This document shows positions 1 through 7,706 of a DNA stretch of 64,000 bases, piece after piece. This DNA comes from Loki-b32 sp964493385 (GTDB lineage: Archaea; Asgardarchaeota; Lokiarchaeia; Sigyniarchaeales; SOKP01): the NCBI GenBank assembly GCA_964493385.1, contig CAZBNW010000001.1, positions 1 to 64,000 on the forward strand, given 5' to 3'. The translations under genes were made by a program, and so were the position numbers. The notes beneath the pieces were generated by a model. The model was not told the origin of the DNA. It worked only from the letters and a program-made list of their open reading frames with translations, and did no database searches. Position 1 is the stretch's first letter. Each line of letters opens with the position of its first letter.

Positions 1-412
1 TCCTAATCTTACGTGTTGCTTTTTTTCTAATCCTTAAATAATCCTCAAAATCATCCGCATCAAAACTCTTATAGAAACTCTCTTTATCTCTTATAACATC
101 AGCTATTTTTTTTGTTAAAATAGTTTGTAGCCCTAAAGAATCTCGTAGTCGCTTTAATCCACTGAAATGGTCAGGATGACTATGACTTGGTAAGATTCTA
201 GTTAGCCTAAACTCTTTATTTTGCGCTATATAATAGTCTTCAATTTCTTTTAACTCTTTAAAAACATGTTTGATGGCTTTTTTGGTTCCATAACCCGCAT
301 CGTAAATTATACCATCAGAACCAGCGATAACATATATGTTTTCTGGAGGTTTTACGGCACCCAAAGCCCCTTTTTCCTTTATTAAAAATAAACCAGGATA
401 AACTTCTTTCAT
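1..412 (-). CDS. MBL-fold metallo-hydrolase, partial (C-terminus off window)
   Basis: The gene runs off the left edge; about 137 N-terminal residues are present. They show the start of a metallo-beta-lactamase fold: strands around residues 5-40 followed by the zinc motif HSHPDH at residues 77-82 (H77, H79, D81, H82), the HxHxDH signature of this superfamily. The family hydrolyses diverse esters, thioesters and lactones, and the substrate cannot be read from this fragment. The start is the ATG at 410-412. The gene is divergent from nothing nearby; the next gene on the same strand lies about 115 bp upstream. The family is fairly sure, the function unknown. Confidence 0.8.
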   Translation of the reverse strand, partial: MKEVYPGLFLIKEKGALGAVKPPENIYVIAGSDGIIYDAGYGTKKAIKHVFKELKEIEDYYIAQNKEFRLTRILPSHSHPDHFSGLKRLRDSLGLQTILTKKIADVIRDKESFYKSFDADDFEDYLRIRKKATRKIR

Positions 413-527
413 CTAATTCTTACAGATCTCTAAATAATATATTAGCTAATTAAATGATTATAATAAAAATGCCTTATAGGATCGTGTTATTATTTAATGA
501 AAAAGGTTCTTTTCCTATAAATATTAT

Positions 528-1034
528 TTAAGTCGATATTTCAAATTTAAACCTAGTACCCTTAGTATATTCGTTTGGAATTCTGCTTTCTATGGAAAAT
601 CTCCATCCATATCTATAGACTAATTGACTTATTGGCCACATGCCATGTCTTTTGGCAATTTCCTCTTTAAACACTCTCCGTGCTAATGGGTCTCCACAAT
701 CTGTCAATTTTTTCAATAAGGGAAACGCTAAATTTCTATGAAGAAGTCGTGTAACATAATCGTGTTCATACCACACTTGAAGGTTGGAACAATGTCCCCA
801 AAATTCTGTTTCTGGAGGAATATCAATCTCATATGGATCTCCTTCTAATGAACAATCTAATCTCTCTTCTGCTTCATCGATAGATTCAATCTCATCGAAA
901 GAACTGACTTCCTCAACTGGTATATTCAATAGTAGAAATTTGCATTGCTGGAATAATAGCTCTTTTACATAAATATTGGTCCTACCATCTTCTAACTTTA
1001 ACGTAATATAATCGTTAACCTTGAATTCTTTCAT
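528..1034 (-). CDS. Conserved hypothetical protein, acidic N-half
   Basis: A 168-residue soluble protein with no membrane segment or catalytic motif that I recognise. The N-terminal 45 residues look like a small beta domain (KVNDYITLKLEDGRTNIYV), followed by a Glu/Asp-rich linker at about 40-70. A distinctive block with EFWGHCSNLQVWYEHDY and then LLHRNLAFPLLKKL lies at about 78-115. From memory, similar blocks recur in uncharacterised Asgard proteins, some with leucine-rich repeats; this is recollection, not a search. It lies 4 bp downstream of the Cys-rich gene at 1039-1623, so the two are probably co-transcribed. Function unknown. Confidence 0.75.
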   Translation of the reverse strand: MKEFKVNDYITLKLEDGRTNIYVKELLFQQCKFLLLNIPVEEVSSFDEIESIDEAEERLDCSLEGDPYEIDIPPETEFWGHCSNLQVWYEHDYVTRLLHRNLAFPLLKKLTDCGDPLARRVFKEEIAKRHGMWPISQLVYRYGWRFSIESRIPNEYTKGTRFKFEIST

Positions 1035-1038
1035 ATTC

Positions 1039-1623
1039 TTAATTTCTTAAGTTATCTTTCAAATTTCTATTCTTTTGAGGTTTTAAATTTGTAGATTCTG
1101 AAATTTGCTCAGAAACATAAAAAACAGGGCAATCATGATCAAATACTAAGCATGTGTATTTACTATCCATGTTTCGCAACCTGAAATTTTCAACTAATAC
1201 TCCATACGGGCACCACTTTAGTATATGGCATGGTTTTTCGGCATTCTCATGGACGATAACCCCCTTATTAAATTTATCCTCTGGAACTATTATTTCTTCT
1301 TCCTCTTTAAAGCATTTTAAGCACCACCATTCTCCCCAACCAGCATGCCACACCATATCAACATCGTCAGCATTGCACATTCCACATTTACATATAGAAA
1401 ATTTAAGTAGAACTCTTAAATCGGATTGTTCCTTATTTAACCTTTGGATTGCTTTTATATCCGTATCTGTGGGATTATTTTCACTCTTTTCTAATATCTC
1501 ATTCTTTTTAATCCGTAGTGAGTTATGTCTAGACCATACAGCTTCTTTATTGAGACGCCTAAGATTATTTCTAATTTTGCGTAATTCTGGATTTTTAATA
1601 GATATTATTTTTCCATGTTTCAC
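1039..1623 (-). CDS. Hypothetical protein with N-terminal helices and Cys-rich metal-binding part
   Basis: A 194-residue protein. Residues 1-75 are charged and helical (NNLRRLNKEAVWSRHNSLRI). Then come Cys pairs CKCGMC and WCLKC at about 78-100, and a C-terminal block with CHILKWCPYG and FDHDCPVFYV at about 130-170. The Cys spacing suggests at least one zinc site, with a second possible in the C-terminal block. It is the upstream member of a two-gene unit with 528-1034 (4-bp gap). No enzyme motif is visible. An open frame on the opposite strand (1154-1633) is judged a shadow because the Cys pairs sit in this frame. Function unknown. Confidence 0.75.
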   Translation of the reverse strand: MKHGKIISIKNPELRKIRNNLRRLNKEAVWSRHNSLRIKKNEILEKSENNPTDTDIKAIQRLNKEQSDLRVLLKFSICKCGMCNADDVDMVWHAGWGEWWCLKCFKEEEEIIVPEDKFNKGVIVHENAEKPCHILKWCPYGVLVENFRLRNMDSKYTCLVFDHDCPVFYVSEQISESTNLKPQKNRNLKDNLRN

Positions 1624-1938
1624 AATTTTATAATAGGAAATAATCTATTTAAATTCCATAGACTTAACATGTTTTCAAAATCTAAAAATTAAATTAGAGA
1701 ATTTAATATAAAGAAGTAATAATTTTTATTTTCATACCTTCAATAATAGATATAATATTTAGATTATACTCAATTAACTTTTGATTTAAATATCATCGAA
1801 GCTCACTTAATAGATTCTCAAAATCCAAGAAATTAAGAAATAAAAAAAAAAAAGAATTTGATTTTTATCTAATTGTTCTGAAAGAAGGTTAGAAAGTTAG
1901 AAATATTTAATTGCTAATAAAATTTAACGGATATCTAG
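1624..1938. other. Gene-free AT-rich spacer
   Basis: About 315 bp between the hypothetical gene pair and the histone gene. It is very AT-rich with an A-run near 1839-1851. I see no open frame of useful length, tRNA or clear repeat. It probably holds the promoter of the 1623 gene (minus strand) and the 3' end of the histone transcript. Confidence 0.5.
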
Positions 1939-2148
1939 TTAGCCTAAATACCTATCGTCCCTTGTTACCTTCTTCCTTTTTGAATGTTTGGTTAATGTTA
2001 ACGCAGTTTTTGTAATTTTCTCTGCAGACTGGCCCATCCAATCGACCAACTCATCTACCGCGTCCCGAGCAACAATAACGGCTCCATTATGCTTCATTAA
2101 TCTTCTAATAGGACTCCAACTAATATATTCGCTCATAATTTGATTCAT
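1939..2148 (-). CDS. Archaeal histone, short C-terminus
   Basis: A 69-residue histone-fold DNA-binding protein. The order matches the HMf family: SPIRRLMKHNGA corresponds to helix 1 and the following loop (family APIGRIIKxAGA), DAVDELVDWMGQSAEKITKTALTLTKH is the long helix 2, and KRKKVTRDD is loop 2. Family members continue with a roughly 10-residue helix 3 (AEDIELAVRRF-like), whereas here only RYLG follows before the stop. Such proteins normally dimerise and wrap DNA. The start at 2148 adds about 10 residues before the fold; a later ATG at residue 5 is also possible. The short tail is either natural truncation or decay. Confidence 0.85.
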   Translation of the reverse strand: MNQIMSEYISWSPIRRLMKHNGAVIVARDAVDELVDWMGQSAEKITKTALTLTKHSKRKKVTRDDRYLG

Positions 2149-2671
2149 TCCTCCACTTTTTTATTATTTTGGTTAATTATTTTAATTTAAAAATTTTTGA
2201 TTAAATCAAGTTTATTATATTATCTATGTTCTTTGATTTATTTAAAGATTTTCCTTCATACATTATTTTATGGAAATAAAAAACAAAAAAATTGAACGAC
2301 AAAATTCAGAATTAAGAAGATGATCAATCTCGTGAAAGTTAGGATATTTTTATGGAATTTTGATTTTTGTTGAATTTTGGGAACTTATAAGATTTTACAA
2401 TTCTAGGGTTTGCGATATATTAAATATAGGCGATAGTAAAAAAGATAAGGTAAAAATATTCAAATTGTGAAACACTATATAGGCAAATTTTTGAAGAATT
2501 ACTATATGGCTCATTTTCAAAATTTGAGACTATAGAGTCTTTAGGCTTAAATTCTTAAATTATATCACGAATAAAGAAAAGGAAAATCAAATTAATACCG
2601 TTTAAATTAAACGCTTTTAAATTAAAAAGAATATTCCAATTAGATTTTTCCATTTTAGTTTTATGTTATAA
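2149..2671. other. Gene-free AT-rich region
   Basis: About 520 bp upstream of the histone gene and downstream of the DUF3795 gene. It is very AT-rich, with several short A/T tracts and no open frame worth calling. I see no tRNA-like fold or repeat array. It should contain the histone promoter near 2160-2200 on the minus strand, but no single TATA element stands out. Confidence 0.5.
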
Positions 2672-3115
2672 TCAATATCTTGGTAAATCTTTAGTTTCTT
2701 CATAATATGATTCGATGCCGATTTCTTTCATTCGATTATTTATTTGAATCCATCTTCGCTTAAGGTGGGGATCAAAATTAGTTTTTTCGCAAGGATACTC
2801 ATCACATTGGAAGCAGAAATCAACCTCCTTCTCTTTATAACAATCTCTTACTCCACAGCCAGGATATAAGCAAGAGCCTTCCCTACATCCCGGACAATTC
2901 TCTTCTGTTAAATAAGTAAGTAATGCTTTGAAAGAAGGATATTCTTTAAATATAGGAAGAAATGATGAGAATCTTTCAGCGTATATATCGAATGAACCTA
3001 ATAAATTTTGAAGATTTAGGCTGGTTTTTCTTATTCCCCCCTCAGAGTTAGCAAAACACTTATAACAATTAAGCCCACATGGAGCAAGAGTTTTTAATAT
3101 ATCTTTATATTCCAT
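2672..3115 (-). CDS. DUF3795 family Cys-rich protein
   Basis: A 147-residue protein with many cysteines in the DUF3795 arrangement: LAPCGLNCYKC near residues 11-20, then CPGC, CLYPGCGVRDC and FCFQCDEYPC between about 87 and 125. The pattern suggests zinc or another metal centre; the biochemical role of DUF3795 is not established. Length is normal for the family. It stands alone on the minus strand with gene-free DNA downstream. The start at 3115 is right at the conserved N-terminal block and looks correct. Confidence 0.8.
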   Translation of the reverse strand: MEYKDILKTLAPCGLNCYKCFANSEGGIRKTSLNLQNLLGSFDIYAERFSSFLPIFKEYPSFKALLTYLTEENCPGCREGSCLYPGCGVRDCYKEKEVDFCFQCDEYPCEKTNFDPHLKRRWIQINNRMKEIGIESYYEETKDLPRY

Positions 3116-3281
3116 TTTCTTTCCTTATTTCATATTTTTTCTTATTTTATGCCATCATTTCCGTTGTTGTAGGTATAAATTCCTTTTTAATTGAACTCAT
3201 TATTATTGTTTTTTATTAAGAAGAAGTCAATTATAGATTTTAGTATTATATAACTAAATTAGAATGAAAACTTTAATATTT

Positions 3282-4271
3282 TTACCAAATAATTTGTTCA
3301 TAACTACAGTTTTTACATTCTATTGATTTATTTTTTTGTGGAAAATAAGAAAGAATAGCTCCACATTGCTTACATTCTAAATCATGAATCTTATCTTTTG
3401 AATTTACAATCCCATTCATTAGAATATGTTCTTTAAAATCATTTGAGAATAATGTTAAAAATGAGATCAAAAGGTGTTGATTTTGTGAAGAAGCAATTAT
3501 TTCAACCTTATTCGATAAAATCTGTCCAATTGCCAATATATCTTCTTTAGATTCCAAATCAGTTCCGAAATACCATAGAATTTTCTTATTAGCATCTTTA
3601 GCGATTAATTGAAATTTATGAATCGAGAAAACCTTTTCTAAAAGGTTAAAAAATATCTCTGAATTTACTTGATGAGCAATTTCTATACCCAAACTTTTAA
3701 TTGCTTTTTTAGTGCCAGGAATTTGAGAAAATTCTCTAATGTAACGAGAAGGAATTATTTTAGGTTCAATGGTTATTCTATTAATGATTATTTCTGCAGG
3801 TCTTGAATCCAACACTCTAATAGTATCTTTATTATTTACATAAGTAACAATTGTTCTTATTTCTCCTTTATTATCAAGTGTGTTTGGAGTGAAATGAAGA
3901 TAAATTTGTTTATGACTTTTTTCATTTAACCCATCGAATTCAAGATTTATTTGTTTTGTATCTTTTTCAGCAATTATACGAGGAATACTGATAGTAGGTG
4001 GAAATGCCCTCGTGAGTGTTAAAAATTCAGGAAATTTTATTTTGATCTTCAACTCTGAAATAGGGGCTAAACTTTGGTTTTCTAATAGAATTGAATATCG
4101 ATAGTGCCCTCCAAATGGCTTAAAATCATTTGCAAGTTTGATTTTATCTTCTTGGTCAATTTTTTCAAACGAGTACTTATCGATGGTCTTACTTCGATAA
4201 TCTTCTTTAGTTTTAAAAATAACTAAATTGTGTGCTTTATCTGGGTTTCCTTCGCTCTCTTTTTTGGACAT
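3282..4271 (-). CDS. Beta-sandwich protein with C-terminal zinc ribbon
   Basis: A 329-residue protein without signal peptide or membrane helix. Residues about 45-150 alternate in a way typical of an Ig-like beta-sandwich (YRYSILLENQSLAPISELKI). The region from about 185 to 290 looks alpha/beta. The C-terminus is a zinc ribbon: CKQCGAILSY, then CKNCSYEQ. Several proteins in this window share zinc-ribbon plus beta-sandwich architecture (see 14010-15926), here with the ribbon at the C-terminus. It is divergently placed from the DUF4443 gene, with 92 bp between the two start codons. Function is unknown; a scaffold or adaptor role is only a guess. Confidence 0.75.
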   Translation of the reverse strand: MSKKESEGNPDKAHNLVIFKTKEDYRSKTIDKYSFEKIDQEDKIKLANDFKPFGGHYRYSILLENQSLAPISELKIKIKFPEFLTLTRAFPPTISIPRIIAEKDTKQINLEFDGLNEKSHKQIYLHFTPNTLDNKGEIRTIVTYVNNKDTIRVLDSRPAEIIINRITIEPKIIPSRYIREFSQIPGTKKAIKSLGIEIAHQVNSEIFFNLLEKVFSIHKFQLIAKDANKKILWYFGTDLESKEDILAIGQILSNKVEIIASSQNQHLLISFLTLFSNDFKEHILMNGIVNSKDKIHDLECKQCGAILSYFPQKNKSIECKNCSYEQIIW

Positions 4272-4363
4272 AATATTTATCGGAATCTAGATAATTAATA
4301 AAATTACATTTTGATTTATATTTTTTTTTAACTTATATTAATTAATTATACTTGCATGTAATA

Positions 4364-5038
4364 ATGTTTAAGTTTAAAGAATTAGAAGAATTATTTCAAA
4401 GTTCTACAATTAAACCTAGGTTTAATATAGTTCATATTATATTGGCTTTATTCATATTTGGAGAAAAAAAAGAGGGAATTGGGAGATATCGTCTCCAAAA
4501 AGAATTGGTAATTGGCTCTGGAACAGCAAAATCCTTAATTACAAAGTTAAAAGAAAAAACCGAATTTATTGAAACGCTAAGTGACAGTAATATAAGAAAA
4601 GGCCATATTTTAACAGAGAAAGGTCGAAGGTTTTTAAACACAATTAAAGAGAAAATACCGATTATTGAAGAAGGAGACGCATCAATTTTGAAAGATATTA
4701 TAATTGAATCACAGAATAATTATCTTTATTATTGCTTAATAAAAAATGCATCAAATAAATTGTCTAATGGAATAGATCAAAGAGATGCGGCGATAAAAAT
4801 AGGTGGTATTGGTGCTACATGTTTAATCTATGATGGTAAAGATTTGATCTTTCCCTCAATATCCGATGATCCTCATTCAAAAGTAGAGTCCAATGTTTCT
4901 AATTATTTTAATACACAATTATCTGCTAATGATTTTAATTTAGATAATAATGATGTAATAATAATAGGTTTGGGTGATAATTCCCAAAAATCTAGATTGG
5001 CAGCTTTAAATGCAGCATTGACTCTTGTAGATAATTAA
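4364..5038 (+). CDS. DUF4443-type winged-helix regulator
   Basis: A 224-residue predicted cytoplasmic regulator. Residues about 12-90 form a winged helix (GRYRLQKELVIGSGTAKSLI as turn and recognition part, then KGHILTEKGRRFL as wing). The C-terminal domain carries GIDQRDAAIKIGGIGAT at about 132 and DVIIIGLGDN near 200, features I associate with DUF4443 proteins, and probably senses a small molecule. The frame is open upstream to a TTG at 4352, but the ATG at 4364 fits better. It is 17 bp upstream of a JAMM protease gene and very likely co-transcribed with it. The ligand is unknown. Confidence 0.8.
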   Translation: MFKFKELEELFQSSTIKPRFNIVHIILALFIFGEKKEGIGRYRLQKELVIGSGTAKSLITKLKEKTEFIETLSDSNIRKGHILTEKGRRFLNTIKEKIPIIEEGDASILKDIIIESQNNYLYYCLIKNASNKLSNGIDQRDAAIKIGGIGATCLIYDGKDLIFPSISDDPHSKVESNVSNYFNTQLSANDFNLDNNDVIIIGLGDNSQKSRLAALNAALTLVDN

Positions 5039-5055
5039 ATTAAATTGTTATTAAA

Positions 5056-5553
5056 ATGAAGTTTGAAAAAGATATAGTGCTTGATATATCTCAGAGAATA
5101 TTTGATGAATTAAAACAATGTAATAAAAAGACGGCACCAATAGAAGCATGTGGTTTAATTTTTGGTGATGTAAAAAAAGTAGCGATTACTGTTGATGAAT
5201 ATAAAATTCATTATATTGGAAAACAATTTTATTGTTTGAAATCAAATATTGAGTCTGTGGGTTCTTTTGACTTAATACAAGATTCTGATAAATATTTTGA
5301 AATACATCAAGAGGCAGTTAATGAAAAAAAGTTAAGGTTAATAAGTATCTTTCATTCACACCCCGTTCCTGCATACCCTAGTGCAACTGATGTTTATAAT
5401 ATGGAATTTCTAGATAAGGATGTTGGAGGTGTGAGGAATCCTTTTAAAAACCAAATATGGACTATAATGGATATAAATACGGAAGATATTAATGGATTTA
5501 TCTATTTCAACAATGAAATAATGCAGGTTGATATACAGATACTTGAAAATTAG
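5056..5553 (+). CDS. Small JAMM/MPN-domain metalloprotease
   Basis: A 165-residue single-domain JAB/MPN protein. Zinc-site residues are present: E30 (in IEACGLIFG), H100 and H102 (FHSHP), S109 and D112 (PSATD). The stretch between HxH and Ser is one residue shorter than the usual HxHx7S spacing. Relatives cleave isopeptide bonds of ubiquitin-like modifiers or process sulfur-carrier proteins. It follows the DUF4443 regulator by 17 bp and converges on the proteasome beta gene (10 bp), a context that suggests protein modification or turnover. No ubiquitin-like gene is present in this window, so the substrate is inferred only from family. Confidence 0.85.
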   Translation: MKFEKDIVLDISQRIFDELKQCNKKTAPIEACGLIFGDVKKVAITVDEYKIHYIGKQFYCLKSNIESVGSFDLIQDSDKYFEIHQEAVNEKKLRLISIFHSHPVPAYPSATDVYNMEFLDKDVGGVRNPFKNQIWTIMDINTEDINGFIYFNNEIMQVDIQILEN

Positions 5554-5563
5554 AACGGTTTAA

Positions 5564-6190
5564 TTAATCAACTTGTTTAAAACCACTCTTATCAATGGTA
5601 CAGATTTGAAGTTCATATCCAGACCCTGCATCTCTTTCTCGAGAACTGGTTATAGCTGTCTTTAAAACTTCAATACCTTGAGTTTTTGTCATATTGGGTT
5701 TCCATTCAGATTCTAAAACGCCTAAGGAGAATGGACTACCACTTCCAAAAGATATAAAGCTTTCCTCCTCATAAAGGGTACCTAAAAGATCAATTCCGTA
5801 AAGTTTCCCAGATTTTTCTTTTAACGAATAACCACCCACAATCATCATTGACAAAAAGTAGCTGCGACCGCTGAATAATATATTCCTGCAAATGCTAGCC
5901 ACGTACTTTGGTTCTGGTACTATTCCCTCTTCAACCTCTTTTAAACGAGATAAAGCCTTTAACTGGTTAACTACGTATTGTGAATCAGCCACACCGCCAC
6001 TAATAGTTGCTGCTGTGAATTTATTAATTTCAAATAACTTCTGGGCTTGTTTAGAGACGATAAAATTTCCTGCAGTGGCCTGACTGTCAGTAGCGATAAC
6101 TACGCCACCTTTTATAATTATTCCAACTGTTGTAGTACCAGATTGAAGCATTTTTTCAATTTGTTCTTGATCAAATTGTTTTGGAATCAT
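5564..6190 (-). CDS. psmB: Proteasome beta subunit
   Basis: A 208-residue N-terminal-nucleophile hydrolase forming the catalytic inner rings of the 20S proteasome. An 18-residue propeptide ends in Gly, and autolysis would expose Thr19 (SGTTTVGI). The other catalytic residues fit mature numbering: Asp17 is D35, Lys33 is K51, and the GSGSPF block follows at about 149-154. Length is normal for archaeal beta subunits. No alpha subunit or PAN ATPase is in the window. It converges on the small JAMM gene and is divergent from S8e, with 181 bp between. Confidence 0.95.
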   Translation of the reverse strand: MIPKQFDQEQIEKMLQSGTTTVGIIIKGGVVIATDSQATAGNFIVSKQAQKLFEINKFTAATISGGVADSQYVVNQLKALSRLKEVEEGIVPEPKYVASICRNILFSGRSYFLSMMIVGGYSLKEKSGKLYGIDLLGTLYEEESFISFGSGSPFSLGVLESEWKPNMTKTQGIEVLKTAITSSRERDAGSGYELQICTIDKSGFKQVD

Positions 6191-6371
6191 TTTGCTATAA
6201 AGTAGAAAGTATTATAATTAATAGCTAAGTTAATGTTTTATATTAAATAATAATTTTGTCTATATTTATTTTGCCTTGATAAATAATAATTGAGCAGGAT
6301 TTTTAAAAAAATTTTAAAGATATGCTTACTTTTGTAAGTTATTAAACTGGATACTTAATGGTCAATATTTC

Positions 6372-6749
6372 ATGGCAAGAAGTCAAACTAGAAGTAAAAG
6401 AAAATACACGGGAAAAAAATACAAGCATTTTAGAAAGAAACGAAAAAGAGAATTAGAACGACCATGGATCGCTACAGAAATAGGAACAGAAAAGAAGAAA
6501 AAGCAACGTGTACAAGGGGGTAATTTTAAACTTAAATTATTTGCGACTAAATTCATTAACGTCACTGATCCTAGTACTAATAAAACTCAAAAAGTTAGGA
6601 TTTTGAGGTTTGAAGAGAATGCTGCTTCAAAAGATTTGAATCGAAGGCACATCCTAACTAAAGGAGCTGTTGTTGAAACTGAATTAGGGAACGTAAGAAT
6701 TACCAGCCGCCCTGGTCAACATGGCCTTCTAAATGGGATTTTAGTTTAA
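6372..6749 (+). CDS. rps8e: Small ribosomal subunit protein S8e
   Basis: A 125-residue, strongly basic ribosomal protein of the archaeal/eukaryotic-only S8e family. The start MARSQTRSKRKYTGKKYK and the later VRITSRPGQHGLLNGILV are family hallmarks; length is normal for archaea, which lack the eukaryotic insertion. It binds 16S rRNA in the small subunit. The gene stands alone on the plus strand and converges on hypA with 8 bp between. A T/A-rich block at 6301-6318 may contain its promoter. Confidence 0.97.
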   Translation: MARSQTRSKRKYTGKKYKHFRKKRKRELERPWIATEIGTEKKKKQRVQGGNFKLKLFATKFINVTDPSTNKTQKVRILRFEENAASKDLNRRHILTKGAVVETELGNVRITSRPGQHGLLNGILV

Positions 6750-6757
6750 TAGTAAGC

Positions 6758-7129
6758 TTATTCTTGAATTTTGATATTTTTAACGTTCGCTTTTTTCCCT
6801 TCAATTATTTCCGTATTATTACTTTCGCAATGAGAGCATTTAAATAATTGCAATCCTGTTAATTGTGCTTCTTGAGTTAATGATACTTCTGAGATTTTAT
6901 TACAATCTCGACATTTAACTTTACCAGGTGTCATTGCAATATTTAATTTCGCACCTTCAGCTATAGACCCTTTAGTAGCCATTTCAAAAGAACGTTGAAG
7001 TAGTTCAGGAACGATGAGAGTCAATTCCCCAATTTCTAGTAAAACTTCTGTGATTTTTTTAGCATTATATTTCAGTGCTGTAGCTTCAGCAACTTTAAAA
7101 ATATTATAAGCAAAAGCAAATTCATGCAT
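6758..7129 (-). CDS. hypA: HypA family nickel insertion protein
   Basis: A 123-residue metallochaperone that delivers nickel to [NiFe]-hydrogenase maturation. The start is the ATG at 7127-7129, which gives the invariant N-terminal MHE; His2 is the nickel ligand. The longer frame up to 7183 overlaps SRP19 and lacks the family start. The zinc domain CRDC...CSHC lies at about residues 74-98. It follows SRP19 by 10 bp on the same strand. No hydrogenase or other hyp gene is nearby, so the client enzyme must be encoded elsewhere. Confidence 0.9.
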   Translation of the reverse strand: MHEFAFAYNIFKVAEATALKYNAKKITEVLLEIGELTLIVPELLQRSFEMATKGSIAEGAKLNIAMTPGKVKCRDCNKISEVSLTQEAQLTGLQLFKCSHCESNNTEIIEGKKANVKNIKIQE

Positions 7130-7139
7130 AATTGGAAAA

Positions 7140-7436
7140 TTATTTTTTTGTTTGTAGTTTTCTGATTTCTTTAGCAACTTCAAGCATTACTTTACTCTTC
7201 TTTTTACCCTTCGCATCTATTAAAACTCTTCCAGGGTCATCCCACCATGTTCTTGAATATTTATAATTTCTCTCAATTTCAACATTATAACCTAGATTTT
7301 TTGATGCTTTTGCGATTTCTTCTAAACTAACTTTTTCTATAGCAAATTTTTTAGGAAGTCGTCTACCATTACTCCGACTTCTTTTTGCGTCGAAGTATTG
7401 TGGCCAAAAAATTAGAAAGGGTTTCCTTGATCTCAT
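7140..7436 (-). CDS. srp19: Signal recognition particle protein SRP19
   Basis: A 98-residue protein that binds helices 6 and 8 of 7S RNA and promotes SRP54 assembly. Typical features are FWPQYFDAKRSRSNGRR near the N-terminus, the basic PKK stretch after it and YKYSRTWWDDPGRVLID in the middle. Length is normal for archaea. It is the first gene of a short unit with hypA. The start ATG at 7434-7436 is preceded by an AT-rich promoter-like region. Confidence 0.93.
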   Translation of the reverse strand: MRSRKPFLIFWPQYFDAKRSRSNGRRLPKKFAIEKVSLEEIAKASKNLGYNVEIERNYKYSRTWWDDPGRVLIDAKGKKKSKVMLEVAKEIRKLQTKK

Positions 7437-7597
7437 AAAGTCAATAAATAAATAAGTTTTTTGATGAGAATAATAAGAATTAAAACTTTTTAAGCAATTT
7501 AAAAATTATTGGTTTAAGATTTAAGAATTAATACAAAAAAGATTTAATTACCAGTTTTCACTACTCTTTACATACCAATAAGAGTCCTCTTTTAAGC

Positions 7598-7701
7598 GGG
7601 AGGGTAGTCTAGATTGGTATGATACAGTAAGATATTAAATCTTACAGCTTAAAACTTGGCTGGGGGCCAAGTGGTCGGGGGTTCAAATCCCTCCTCTCCC
7701 A
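7598..7701 (+). tRNA. tRNA-Pro(GGG), interrupted before the anticodon arm
   Basis: The acceptor stem pairs GGGAGGG (7598-7604) with CTCTCCC read as 7694-7700 with one G-U, and the discriminator is A7701. The D arm begins at GTCT (7607). The anticodon stem CTTGG (7655-7659) / CCAAG (7667-7671) closes a 7-nt loop with anticodon GGG at 7662-7664. The T arm is GGGGG (7677-7681), loop TTCAAAT, CCCTC (7689-7693). About 29 extra nt (7626-7654) lie between D arm and anticodon stem and contain a perfect 7-bp hairpin, GTAAGAT/ATCTTAC. This fits an archaeal tRNA intron at a non-canonical position near 25/26. CCA is not encoded. A decayed gene cannot be excluded. Confidence 0.72.
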
Positions 7702-7706
7702 CTCTC

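Noticed and set aside
1154..1633. Open frame on the plus strand opposite the Cys-rich gene
   Set aside because: The minus-strand frame has paired Cys and a partner gene 4 bp away; the plus frame has no conserved pattern.
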